A stretch of DNA of 64,000 nucleotides from Methylococcaceae bacterium UBA975 (lineage in GTDB: Bacteria; Pseudomonadota; Gammaproteobacteria; Methylococcales; Cycloclasticaceae): contig DBBV01000017.1 in NCBI GenBank assembly GCA_002292375.1, positions 62,001 through 126,000 of the forward strand. The letters are read 5' to 3'. Position 1 is the first letter of the stretch; each line of letters begins with the position of its first letter. The translations under genes and the position numbers were made by a program. Shown here one piece after another: positions 56,598-64,000 of the stretch. The notes under the pieces were generated by a model that saw only the letters and a list, made by a program, of their open reading frames with translations, ran no database searches and was not told where the DNA came from.

Positions 56598-56647
56598 CTG
56601 AAATACCTTTTTAAGTTTTATTAAAATACTTGAACAATAATGACATT

Positions 56648-57898
56648 ATGAATGAATTCAGCTACCTATTTTTAGTTTTTCTTATTGCATCAATGCTGCT
56701 AAAAATTTGGTTAAACCGTCGCCAAATAGCCCATATAACCAAGCACCGGGGTGAAGTCCCTGTTGATTTTAAAGGAAAAATTGATCTAAAGGCGCATCAA
56801 AAAGCCGCTGATTACACAGTGGAAAAAACCCGACTCTCTACAGTAAGTACCATCATCGCTAGCGTTTTATTGATTTTATTAACACTGGGCGGCCTAATTA
56901 ATGTCCTTACTTTGCAATCACAGAACTGGATTAGCCACCCCTTATGGTCTGGTGTCGTTATGATCTTGTGCGTATTCATCCTTTCCCACCTTATTGAATT
57001 GCCCGTCCAACTCTACCAAACCTTCAAGGTCGAACAACAATACGGTTTTAACCGCACAAGCCTCGGCCAGTTTATTAAAGACCAGTGCCTACAACTCGGT
57101 TTAATGCTAGTAATTGGTCTTCCCTTACTGTATGCCTTAGTTTGGATAATGGGAGCGATGGGGGATTATTGGTGGCTTTATGCGTGGCTACTAACCATTG
57201 GCTTTACCTTTTTTATGACTTGGTTATTACCCACGGTCATTGCGCCATTATTTAACACCTTTACCCCGTTAGAAGATGAACAGTTAAAACAACGAATCCA
57301 GCAATTGCTAGAACGTTGCGGTTTTAATAGTAAGGGTGTTTATGTGATGGATGGTTCACGTCGATCTGGCCATGGTAACGCTTATTTTACCGGTGTCGGC
57401 AAAAACAAACGTATCGTTTTTTATGACACCTTGCTCAACTCGTTAAATGCAGATGAAATCGAAGCTGTACTGGCACATGAATTAGGTCACTTTAAATGTA
57501 AGCACATCAATAAACAGATGCTGGTATCCAGCTTGGTCACCTTGCTTGGGTTTGCCTTGCTGGGTTGGCTTAACCAGCAACCATGGTTTTTCGATGGCCT
57601 AGGCATACTTCAAATAAATAATGCTGCTGCGCTGCTATTGTTTATTATTGTGACGCCTATTTTTACCACCTTTTTACAACCACTGGGTAGCCATCTGCAA
57701 CGTAAATTTGAGTTTGAAGCAGATGCCTTTGCCAGCACCATGACTAAACCTGGCTTCCTCATTCAGGCGTTGGTTAAATTATACCGTGATAACGCTAGCA
57801 CCCTAACCCCCGACCCTATCTATTCAGGCTTTCACCACAGCCACCCACCCGCTGGCGTTCGAATTAATCATTTGAAAACCTTGGACTCTAGCACTTAA
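56648..57898 (+). CDS. M48 family membrane zinc metalloprotease (Ste24-like)
   Basis: 416 residues with about seven membrane segments, of the CAAX prenyl protease 1/HtpX clan. The zinc site is VLAHELGHFKCKH and the third ligand is in FEFEADAFAS. N-terminal extension and size match Ste24-type proteases rather than the shorter HtpX. The C-terminal FHHSHPPAGVRINHL is characteristic. I use the ATG at 56648; a TTG at 56630 is possible and neither has a clear ribosome site. Substrates in bacteria are unknown. A small cytochrome c gene follows 15 bases later. Confidence 0.9.
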   Translation: MNEFSYLFLVFLIASMLLKIWLNRRQIAHITKHRGEVPVDFKGKIDLKAHQKAADYTVEKTRLSTVSTIIASVLLILLTLGGLINVLTLQSQNWISHPLWSGVVMILCVFILSHLIELPVQLYQTFKVEQQYGFNRTSLGQFIKDQCLQLGLMLVIGLPLLYALVWIMGAMGDYWWLYAWLLTIGFTFFMTWLLPTVIAPLFNTFTPLEDEQLKQRIQQLLERCGFNSKGVYVMDGSRRSGHGNAYFTGVGKNKRIVFYDTLLNSLNADEIEAVLAHELGHFKCKHINKQMLVSSLVTLLGFALLGWLNQQPWFFDGLGILQINNAAALLLFIIVTPIFTTFLQPLGSHLQRKFEFEADAFASTMTKPGFLIQALVKLYRDNASTLTPDPIYSGFHHSHPPAGVRINHLKTLDSST

Positions 57899-57913
57899 AA
57901 TAGCAGGTGCCCT

Positions 57914-58207
57914 ATGAAAAACCACCGGATCGTCATCATCGTAACCACCCTCTTCAGTCTATTTCTTTTAGTAGTCTCTAAGGCGCACGCCGTAGACATT
58001 GAAAACGGCCGCTCGCTACATGCTGAAAACTGTTTAGCTTGTCACGCTACCAACACCTACAGCCCTGACAAACGTAAAATACACGATCTTGCTGCATTAA
58101 CGACCCAAGTTAAACGCTGCGACTTTTCCTTGGGCACCCAGTGGTTTGATGAAGACATTGAAGATGCCGTCAGCTATTTAAATAACGAGTTTTATCATTT
58201 CAAATAA
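57914..58207 (+). CDS. Small periplasmic cytochrome c, lacking Met ligand
   Basis: 97 residues. Signal peptide (cleavage after AHA near 27), then one heme motif CLACH near residue 40. The rest, KRKIHDLAALTTQVKRCDF and WFDEDIEDAVSYLN, resembles class I cytochromes with a C-terminal helix. The mature chain contains no Met, so the usual sixth ligand is absent; a His (in KIHDL or YHF) or the Cys in KRC could take its place, or the iron may be five-coordinate. Role unknown. It sits between the M48 protease and rsgA. Confidence 0.85.
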   Translation: MKNHRIVIIVTTLFSLFLLVVSKAHAVDIENGRSLHAENCLACHATNTYSPDKRKIHDLAALTTQVKRCDFSLGTQWFDEDIEDAVSYLNNEFYHFK

Positions 58208-58259
58208 ACCATTAAAGCCGACTACGGCCCAACAGCAAGCACTTCGCTGTGGTCGCGTT

Positions 58260-59123
58260 GTGGCACACGTTGGTAAGGCACTCATTATTGAGGATGCCGA
58301 AGGTCACACCTCACGCTGTAAAAAACGCACCCAGCTAGAAGCGGCTGCAGTAGGTGATGAGGTTGAATGGATGGTCACGGAAGAAGGCGCGGGTCGCGTT
58401 GAAAAAATATTACCCCGTCGATCGCTGCTCTCTCGGCCTGCTAAAAGTGGCGCTACCCGACCCGTTGCTGCGAATATCGACCAACTGGTCGCCATTTTAG
58501 CTGTAAAACCCAATATCGACGCCCTATTACTCGACCAATACTTAATTGTTTGCGAGCTACAAGGCATTACACCGCTAATCGTTTTAAATAAAATCGACCT
58601 ACTTGATGGTGCCGCAACGCAAAAAATCGACGAGCTCGTAGCAAACTACCAACAACTAGGCTACGAACTGATAAAGGTAAGCGCAAAAGACAAGTCGGGC
58701 TTACAACAATTAAGCCAGCGGCTGTGCGATAAAACCAGCATACTCGTCGGGCAGTCTGGGGTAGGCAAGTCGAGTATTATTAATGCCTTAATCCCTGATT
58801 TAGCGCTGCAAACCAAGGTTCTATCAACCGTTTCGGGCTTAGGCAAACATACGACCACCTCCTCGACGCTATACAAATTAGCCAGCGGTGGGGAGGTTAT
58901 TGACAGCCCTGGGGTCAATATTTTTGGTCTGGCCAATATTACGGAATACAGTTTGGCGAGTGGCTACCGTGAAATCAAACAATTGGCCGATCAGTGTAAA
59001 TACGCGAACTGTTTGCACCTTAGAGAACCCAAGTGTGCAGTAAAAGATGCGGTGGAAAATGGCGCCATGTCAAAAGCGCGTTATGCAAGGTACCTTAAGT
59101 TAAGGGAGAAGCTGAGCACTTAA
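58260..59123 (+). CDS. rsgA: Ribosome small subunit-dependent GTPase RsgA (start uncertain)
   Basis: Late 30S assembly GTPase. From the GTG at 58260 it has 287 residues. The circularly permuted G domain shows LNKIDLL (G4) first, then GQSGVGKSSIINALI (G1) and DSPGVNIFG (G3); the zinc-binding end has CKYANCLHLREPKC. The GTG start cuts off the conserved first strand: the open frame upstream encodes ALRCGRVVAHVG, which continues the OB fold as in relatives. No ATG, GTG, TTG or CTG occurs in that upstream stretch; an ATT at 58197, which overlaps the cytochrome c stop, is the best non-standard candidate. See findings. Confidence 0.93.
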   Translation: MAHVGKALIIEDAEGHTSRCKKRTQLEAAAVGDEVEWMVTEEGAGRVEKILPRRSLLSRPAKSGATRPVAANIDQLVAILAVKPNIDALLLDQYLIVCELQGITPLIVLNKIDLLDGAATQKIDELVANYQQLGYELIKVSAKDKSGLQQLSQRLCDKTSILVGQSGVGKSSIINALIPDLALQTKVLSTVSGLGKHTTTSSTLYKLASGGEVIDSPGVNIFGLANITEYSLASGYREIKQLADQCKYANCLHLREPKCAVKDAVENGAMSKARYARYLKLREKLST

Positions 59124-59464
59124 CCCGGCGGCCATTGCATGGGTCTACCACCTAATAAATGCAAGTGGATATGGTAGACTTCTTGTCCTGCATCGCGCTT
59201 ACAGTTAAACACGGTTCTATAGCCTGACTCTGCTAAGCCTTCTAATTCTGCTATTTTTTTAGCCGCCTGCATTATTTCACCCATTAACACCGTATCGTCG
59301 TCCCCTACATCTGCCAGGGTAGCGATGTGTTTTTTCGGGATGATTAAAATATGCACTGGCGCTCGGGGGTTAATGTCTCTAAATGCTAAAACCGTGTCTG
59401 TTTGATACACGATATCGGGGGTAATATCACCCTTGACCATACTGCAAAATAAACACTCACTCAT
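59120..59464 (-). CDS. hinT: HIT family nucleotide hydrolase (HinT)
   Basis: Purine nucleoside phosphoramidase, 114 residues. The triad motif HIHLHLLGGR is at the C-terminus, with FRDINPRAPVHILIIPKKH upstream and the N-terminal CLFCSMVKGDI zinc-like pattern of many HinT proteins. An AAGGAG site precedes the ATG. A hairpin of unknown role lies 20 bases upstream of the start (59484-59507). Its 3' end overlaps rsgA by 4 bases. Confidence 0.93.
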   Translation of the reverse strand: MSECLFCSMVKGDITPDIVYQTDTVLAFRDINPRAPVHILIIPKKHIATLADVGDDDTVLMGEIMQAAKKIAELEGLAESGYRTVFNCKRDAGQEVYHIHLHLLGGRPMQWPPG

Positions 59465-59483
59465 TATCGTTCTCCTTGATCAA

Positions 59484-59507
59484 CCTAAGGTGACGACCCA
59501 CCTTAGG
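59484..59507 (-). other. Perfect hairpin between recR and hinT
   Basis: CCTAAGGTG and CACCTTAGG form a perfect 9-base stem with a 6-base loop. It lies after the recR stop codon, just before the hinT ribosome site, and no T-run follows on either strand. It could be a weak terminator of the dnaX-ybaB-recR operon or a processing site; the structure is certain, the role is not. Confidence 0.5.
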
Positions 59508-59547
59508 GTTTAGTTTATATTGTAAACTGGGGCTGTTTAATTAAAAC

Positions 59548-60144
59548 CTAAACTTCGCTCCGACCACTAAAGGCATGTGACAGCGTGCCGCTATCGATGT
59601 ACTCTAATTCGCCACCAAAGGGTACACCGTGCGCGATACGGGTAGCTTTTACTTGATGCTTCTTAGCCATATCGCTCAAATAATGTGCCGTTGCCTCACC
59701 TTCAACCGTAGGGTTAGTCGCCAGAATGATTTCTTTGACTGCCCCTTGCTGCATCCGAAGCGCTAATTTATCTAAACCAATGTCAGCTGGGCCTAAGCCA
59801 TCTAAAGGCGACAAACGGCCATTTAGCACGAAATATAAGCCTCTGAACGATGTCGCGTCCTCTATGGCCATGACATCAGCGGGTGTTTCGACAATACACA
59901 ATAAGTGCTGCTCTCGCGAGTCATCAGAACACAGGCCACAGATGTCACGCGAACTTAAGGTCTGGCAGGTCGAGCAATGACCAATTTTATCTACCGCTTC
60001 GGCAAGACTTTGTGCTAATTGAAAAGCCCCTTTTCTATCACGTTCTAACAGATGAAAAACCATCCGCTGGGCTGATTTTTGACCTACCCCCGGCAAACAG
60101 CGTAGGGCTTGCATTAGCTGCTGTAATATCGGTTCTGATTGCAT
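59548..60144 (-). CDS. recR: Recombination mediator RecR
   Basis: Works with RecF and RecO to load RecA at gaps. 198 residues. N-terminal helix-hairpin-helix (LRCLPGVGQKSAQRMVFHLL), a four-Cys zinc finger (CSTCQTLSSRDICGLC) and a Toprim domain (LCIVETPADVMAIE, IILATNPTVEGEAT) are in order. The gene starts one base after ybaB, forming the conserved dnaX-ybaB-recR operon. Confidence 0.97.
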   Translation of the reverse strand: MQSEPILQQLMQALRCLPGVGQKSAQRMVFHLLERDRKGAFQLAQSLAEAVDKIGHCSTCQTLSSRDICGLCSDDSREQHLLCIVETPADVMAIEDATSFRGLYFVLNGRLSPLDGLGPADIGLDKLALRMQQGAVKEIILATNPTVEGEATAHYLSDMAKKHQVKATRIAHGVPFGGELEYIDSGTLSHAFSGRSEV

Positions 60145-60145
60145 G

Positions 60146-60472
60146 CTAAAAAGGCAGCTTAAAGCCTGGAGGCAAAGGTATGCCAGCAGTCATACCCGAC
60201 ATACTGTCTTTATTTTCGTTTTCCACTTTATGCACCGCATCGTTAATCGCCGCTACGACCAAGTCCTCCAGCATTTCTCGGTCGCCTTCGTTACACAAAC
60301 TAGGGTCAAGCGACACCTTTTTAACTTCATATTTGCCTGTCATCACTAATTTGACTAAACCACCACCCGATTCGCCGGCCACTTCGAGTTTTGCAAGTTT
60401 CTGTTGCGCTTCAAGCATCTTTTCTTGCATTTTTTGCGCTTGTTGCATTAAATCGCCCAATTGATTTTTCAT
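60146..60472 (-). CDS. ybaB: Nucleoid-associated protein YbaB/EbfC
   Basis: Small DNA-binding protein, 108 residues, forming dimers of tweezer shape. An N-terminal coiled helix (LGDLMQQAQKMQEKMLEAQQ) is followed by the beta region EVAGESGGGLVKLVMTGKYEVKKVSL and a C-terminal helix with DLVVAAINDAVHKVE. It lies 25 bases after dnaX and one base before recR. Confidence 0.96.
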   Translation of the reverse strand: MKNQLGDLMQQAQKMQEKMLEAQQKLAKLEVAGESGGGLVKLVMTGKYEVKKVSLDPSLCNEGDREMLEDLVVAAINDAVHKVENENKDSMSGMTAGIPLPPGFKLPF

Positions 60473-60497
60473 TCATTTCTCCGTACGGGTAGTAGGT

Positions 60498-62231
60498 TTA
60501 CTCTATTGGTTTTATTGAACCGTCGATAACTTCAGCATCGAACAGCTCGATGATCTTTTTAACGATAACATTTTGATTTATTTCTCGCTCTGCCTGCTCT
60601 TGCCTATCACTGACCTTTTGCATCGCGATATGATTAGGCGTGACGATATCCGTTGCCCCCTGAGTAATCAACAAGGACAAACGCCGCCCATAGTAGTTTG
60701 ACAAGGCAAGCTCTAAATTTTGTTCGGATTTTTTATTAAGTGACACGTGGCCATCAACCAAGGCCAATTCGCATTCTGATTCACCCAGTCTAACGAGCAC
60801 CGCGTTATTGGCCAGCTGAAGGGTCATTGGATCTAAACCCAGCGCTGGAACCAATTGATCCCAAGGTAAGGCCTGATCCACAGCAACAACCGGTGTAGAC
60901 ACGCTTTCTATTACCTTTTCATCAACCGCCTTAATCTCATGTTCGGCCACTACGGCTGGACCTATACCTGTGGATTGCTGTGTTAGATTTTTAGTGTTTT
61001 TTTTTTCGGGTATGATCAGCTTGGGCGCTTTTTTAACGGCAACAACCGCTTGTTCACTCGCTGAGGTATCCGCACGTGCACTGACAGGCTCTGATACCAC
61101 CTGCCGACTCATTGTTGTTTGTTCTAAGTTTTGTGGTTTGACTTTGTCGGTCTGACCCGTTTCCACAGGTGTAAACGCCAACATACGTAACAACACCATT
61201 TCAAAACCCACCTTAGGGCTGGGTGCTAGGGCAAGGTCTTTTTGTCCAATCAGCGCAATCTGATAGTACAGCTGTACGTCTTCTTTAGACAGCTGGTCCG
61301 CTAAGCTTTTAATCTCTGCTACCTCAGCGTCCTTAGCCGTCAGTTGGTACACCGCCATCTGATGCAAAAAGAGTAATAAAGACTGTAAAACTTCGGCATA
61401 GTTAGGTGCAAACTCATCCAATGATTGCACGCTATCCAATACAGCATCAGCTTGCTTGCTAACCAACGCTGCAAGCAAATCAACAACCGGTTCTCTGGCC
61501 ACGCTGCCCAGCATATCAATCACGTCTACTTCGTTTAACGTTCCGTTGCCGTGCACGATCGCTTGGTCTAATAAACTTAAACCGTCACGCATACTACCAT
61601 CAGCTGCGCGTGCCAGTAACTCAGTCGCCTCAGGCTGGTAGTCGATACCTTCACTTTCTAAAATTAGTTTGAACTGACCTTCGATTTGCGCCGGCATCAA
61701 TCGCTTAAGATTAAACTGCAAACAACGTGACAACACCGTCACCGGCATCTTTTGTGGATCAGTGGTCGCTAAGAGAAACTTAACGTGATCAGGCGGCTCT
61801 TCTAAGGTTTTTAATAAGGCATTAAAACTGCTTTTAGAAAACATGTGCACCTCATCAATGAGGTACACCTTGTATTTGCCCCGACTCGGTGAGTATTGCA
61901 CGTTTTCTAATAAATCGCGGGTATCATCAACCCCCGTTCTTGATGCGGCATCTACTTCGATTAAGTCGGGATAACGGCCTTGATCAACGTCTAAACAAGT
62001 ATCGCATTGGCCACACGGTTCTGCACCAATCGAGTTAGGGCAATTCAATGCCTTAGCGAGCACCCTTGCAATCGTGGTTTTGCCTACCCCACGGGTACCG
62101 GTAAATAAGTACGCGTGGTGTAGCCTATCGTGCTCTAAGCCGTTGACTAAGGCACGTACAACGTGTTCTTGCCCAACGACTTGAGCAAAATTTAACGGCC
62201 GCCATTTTCTTGCAAATACTTTATAACTCAT
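60498..62231 (-). CDS. dnaX: DNA polymerase III subunits gamma and tau
   Basis: Clamp-loader ATPase, 577 residues as the full-length tau form. AAA+ domain: GTRGVGKTTIARVLAK (Walker A), zinc site CGQCDTC, VYLIDEVHMFS (Walker B), SRC motif LSRCLQF and sensor 2 GSMRDGLSLLDQA. Domain III runs to about 365, then a low-complexity linker and the tau-specific C-terminus that binds DnaB and the polymerase. A run of ten A residues in codons 409-412 could make a shorter gamma form (see 60997-61006). Operon with ybaB and recR; 4.5S RNA lies upstream. Confidence 0.97.
   Translation of the reverse strand: MSYKVFARKWRPLNFAQVVGQEHVVRALVNGLEHDRLHHAYLFTGTRGVGKTTIARVLAKALNCPNSIGAEPCGQCDTCLDVDQGRYPDLIEVDAASRTGVDDTRDLLENVQYSPSRGKYKVYLIDEVHMFSKSSFNALLKTLEEPPDHVKFLLATTDPQKMPVTVLSRCLQFNLKRLMPAQIEGQFKLILESEGIDYQPEATELLARAADGSMRDGLSLLDQAIVHGNGTLNEVDVIDMLGSVAREPVVDLLAALVSKQADAVLDSVQSLDEFAPNYAEVLQSLLLFLHQMAVYQLTAKDAEVAEIKSLADQLSKEDVQLYYQIALIGQKDLALAPSPKVGFEMVLLRMLAFTPVETGQTDKVKPQNLEQTTMSRQVVSEPVSARADTSASEQAVVAVKKAPKLIIPEKKNTKNLTQQSTGIGPAVVAEHEIKAVDEKVIESVSTPVVAVDQALPWDQLVPALGLDPMTLQLANNAVLVRLGESECELALVDGHVSLNKKSEQNLELALSNYYGRRLSLLITQGATDIVTPNHIAMQKVSDRQEQAEREINQNVIVKKIIELFDAEVIDGSIKPIE
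60997..61006 (-). other. Ten-A slippery run in dnaX, possible gamma-form site
   Basis: The coding strand reads G, then ten A, then C across codons 409-412. A shift to the -1 frame meets TAA after two more codons (giving a protein of about 413 residues); the +1 frame also stops within a few codons. The position, just after domain III, equals the E. coli programmed frameshift, and the long A-run resembles the transcriptional slippage site of Thermus dnaX. Confidence 0.6.
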
Positions 62232-62302
62232 AGGCTAATAGGGTAACAAAGCTCTGGCTTAATATGCGAACTTTTAGCACGTTAGATAAACAAATAGTGG
62301 GT

Positions 62303-62414
62303 GGTAACTCGTGCCAGCCACACCTCGGCACACGACTCCATTGCTGCCGTTGCTCCCTTCCGGGCCTGGCGGGGTTCACAATTTCACGTTGCGAGGGGAC
62401 CAACACGAGTCACC
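62303..62414 (-). ncRNA. ffs: Signal recognition particle 4.5S RNA
   Basis: Read on the minus strand, the ends pair (GGTGACTCGTG with CACGAGTTACC) and the apical region contains the conserved SRP helix 8 core GGCCCGGAAGGGAGCA with the GGAA tetraloop and the symmetric/asymmetric loops. The length of about 112 bases fits bacterial 4.5S RNA. Partner of Ffh at 5.7-7.0 kb. It lies about 70 bases upstream of dnaX, a common gammaproteobacterial neighbourhood. Confidence 0.93.
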
Positions 62415-62421
62415 ATTATTC

Positions 62422-62451
62422 ATTACTGCAAATTAGGGAGTGGATTGTCCA
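62422..62451 (-). promoter_or_regulatory. Candidate sigma-70 promoter for 4.5S RNA
   Basis: On the minus strand TGGACA and AGTAAT are spaced by 18 bases, and a TG precedes the -10 by one base (extended -10). Transcription would begin about 7 bases downstream, at the predicted 5' end of the RNA, which supports the call. Confidence 0.5.
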
Positions 62452-62506
62452 TCATTGTGCCTGACCAATCAAGCCGCCGTGGGCGATTTTATTGCTTTTC
62501 TTAGTA

Positions 62507-63046
62507 TTATTGTCTAACGGGTCGTTTCGACAGTTTTCGTTGCAAGGTGCGCCGGTGCATATTAAGCCGCCGCGCGGCTTCTGAAATATTACCCCCACAC
62601 TCCAACAGCACTTTTTGCATATGTTCCCACTCTACACGTTTCACAGATAAGGGTTTTTCTACAGGGCTAATCGTCGCATCGGCAAGCGGGTTACTAAATG
62701 CAGTTAAAATTTCATCGGCATTAGCTGGTTTTGTCAGGTATTGCGTGGCGCCTAATTTAATCGCTTCAACCGCGGTCGCAATACTGGCATAACCGGTTAG
62801 CATAACAATTTTAGTTTTTTTATTGTGCGCCCTAAGTTGTTTGATTAAATGCAGCCCTGAGCTTTCTTCTAAACGTAAGTCAACAATCGCTAAATCCGGC
62901 TCAAAGCTTTCAATAAGTTCAGTTGCTTGCTGTGCGTTACATGCCGTAGCCACCTCATAATTGCGCCGTTCGAAGGCGCTCTGTAGCACACTACAATACA
63001 TTTCATCGTCATCAATAATCAGTAATTTACCTTTCTTATTACCCAT
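62507..63046 (-). CDS. regA: Redox response regulator RegA/ActR/PrrA family
   Basis: Two-domain regulator of 179 residues. The receiver has IIDDDEMYCSVL, phosphoacceptor Asp in LAIVDLRLEESSG, MLTGYASIATAVEA and Lys in YLTKPANAD. A linker leads to a Fis-type helix-turn-helix at the end (CGGNISEAARRLNMHRRTLQ RKL in two parts). Domain order and size equal RegA; the family usually controls genes of respiration, carbon fixation or nitrogen metabolism in response to oxygen or redox state. It lies 13 bases after the regB end. Confidence 0.93.
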   Translation of the reverse strand: MGNKKGKLLIIDDDEMYCSVLQSAFERRNYEVATACNAQQATELIESFEPDLAIVDLRLEESSGLHLIKQLRAHNKKTKIVMLTGYASIATAVEAIKLGATQYLTKPANADEILTAFSNPLADATISPVEKPLSVKRVEWEHMQKVLLECGGNISEAARRLNMHRRTLQRKLSKRPVRQ

Positions 63047-63059
63047 TATATTTCACTCT

Positions 63060-64000
63060 TTAAATTGAAAAGGGAATGGTTATACTAACGCGTAAACCTT
63101 TGGGACTTCTGCTTTCCCAACGTATTTCGCCACCAATACGTTCAATGCTAGCCTTTGCTAAATAGGTTCCAATACCCAGGCCCGCCTCTTTTGATGAAAC
63201 CATTTGTGCACCTAATACAGCCAGTTGAGAAGCATCCATCCCATTGCCTTGATCCTCTATCAACAAAATAACCTGCTCACTATCCCAGTCTAGTGTCACC
63301 TGTACAAATGAAGGTGAAGCATCCGCCGCATTATCTAAAATATTGATGAACGCATAGGTTAGGGCAATATCGGAAACCAGTTTAGGCTCTGGCTCCTTAC
63401 CTTTAATAATTTTGATAAAGTTAACATCAAGGTGGGATAGCCGCCACTGAGCTAACGCCTTATGAAAGTATTCACCTACCTTGAGTAGTTGCCCCGTATC
63501 ATATTGATCCATTGTTGCGGTTTGCGTAATCGCAGACAACACATTTTTACACCGTTTAATTTGCCCTTGGATAATCGATAGCTGATTATTAAAAGAAGCA
63601 TTATTCAGTGGCTCTAGTTCCAGTGATAACTCATGGGCAACCACATCCATTGTACCCAGTGGTGTACCCAGTTCATGGGCTGCCGAAGCGGCCATAGTGC
63701 CCAAGGCGACTAGGCGCTCATCTCGAAAAATTTGTTCTTTCATTTTCACCAATGATTCATTTCTATTGCGCAAAGACCCTGCCATTCCTGCAACAAAATA
63801 AGCCATCAAGGCTGTCAATAGCACAAAACCAATCCACATGCCGACAATATGCTCTGAAAAATGGTCACCAACGCCCATTTCCATTGGGTGATCAAGGTGT
63901 ATTAATGGCCGATGAAAGAACACTAGCAAGGTATACGTTAGTGACGTTAGTATCGCCATTAACCACACATAAACTTTTGGTAATAGGGTAGCAGCAACGC
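63060..64000 (-). CDS. regB: Redox sensor histidine kinase RegB/PrrB family (N-terminus outside window)
   Basis: Only the last ~313 residues are inside; the frame stays open through the window edge, so internal Met or GTG codons are not the true start. Two visible membrane segments (the last of the N-terminal set) precede the kinase. H-box: SAAHELGTPLGTM. Downstream, IKRCKNVLSAIT contains a Cys at the place of the redox-active Cys of RegB. ATPase motifs are NILDNAADASP, EDQGNGMD and KEAGLGIGTYLAK. It phosphorylates RegA, encoded just downstream. Confidence 0.93.
   Translation of the reverse strand, partial: VAATLLPKVYVWLMAILTSLTYTLLVFFHRPLIHLDHPMEMGVGDHFSEHIVGMWIGFVLLTALMAYFVAGMAGSLRNRNESLVKMKEQIFRDERLVALGTMAASAAHELGTPLGTMDVVAHELSLELEPLNNASFNNQLSIIQGQIKRCKNVLSAITQTATMDQYDTGQLLKVGEYFHKALAQWRLSHLDVNFIKIIKGKEPEPKLVSDIALTYAFINILDNAADASPSFVQVTLDWDSEQVILLIEDQGNGMDASQLAVLGAQMVSSKEAGLGIGTYLAKASIERIGGEIRWESRSPKGLRVSITIPFSI

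Overview
This 64 kb window is housekeeping chromosome from a moderately AT-rich gammaproteobacterium. The evidence is gene order: ffh/ypjD beside rpsP-rimM-trmD-rplS; exbB-exbD-lpxK-trm112-kdsB beside comEC; queG / nnr-tsaE-amiC-mutL-miaA-hfq-hflX-hflK-hflC-DUF2065-hisZ-purA; dnaX-ybaB-recR with the 4.5S RNA gene upstream. The presence of hisZ, a CsiV-family gene after mfd, a RegB/RegA pair and NnrS suggests a Piscirickettsiaceae/Thiotrichales-like marine aerobe (for example near Cycloclasticus or Methylophaga). That placement is a guess from content, not from a search. I saw no phage, insertion sequence, CRISPR array, tRNA or rRNA gene.

Layout. 1-11.6 kb: the 3' part of mutS, dsbC, xerD, the ribosomal/tRNA-modification operon rpsP-rimM-trmD-rplS with a strong terminator, ffh and ypjD, then the envelope operon exbB-exbD-lpxK-trm112-like-kdsB-phosphatase. 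11.6-19.1 kb: comEC, a DUF2062 gene, lolC/F-lolD-nnrS, a small secreted protein and a beta-hydroxyacid dehydrogenase. 19.2-29.8 kb: mfd-csiV; the overlapping operon nagZ-hpt-methylthioinosine phosphorylase-DUF3581; a secreted FliL-like protein; cysM-rlmD-YkuD. 29.9-36.8 kb is the most accessory-looking part. It holds a three-gene unit (TonB-dependent receptor, orphan periplasmic binding protein, BarA-like hybrid kinase) facing an isolated fliK that has a good sigma-54 promoter. 36.9-41.8 kb: acyl-CoA synthetase plus fused isobutyryl-CoA mutase icmF. 42-59.5 kb: the purA/hisZ/hfl/hfq/mutL/nnr block, then queG, orn, an M48 protease, a small cytochrome c, rsgA and hinT. 59.5-64 kb: recR, ybaB, dnaX, ffs, and regA-regB (regB runs off the window).

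How the genes work together. Translation and secretion: ribosomal proteins, Ffh and 4.5S RNA, tRNA/rRNA modification, RsgA and Hfq. Envelope: LpxK, KdsB, Lol, AmiC, NagZ and a YkuD enzyme without a signal peptide. DNA repair: MutS, an endonuclease-type MutL, Mfd, RecR, DnaX. Redox and carbon metabolism: RegBA, NnrS, cytochrome c, IcmF.

Points most worth checking: the TonB receptor/binding protein/kinase unit; a ten-A run in dnaX with stops just beyond it in both other frames; an rsgA reading frame whose conserved N-terminus lies upstream of any ordinary start codon; the sigma-54 promoter of the lone fliK; a probably cytoplasmic YkuD enzyme; and methylthioinosine phosphorylase fused by overlap to hypoxanthine phosphoribosyltransferase.
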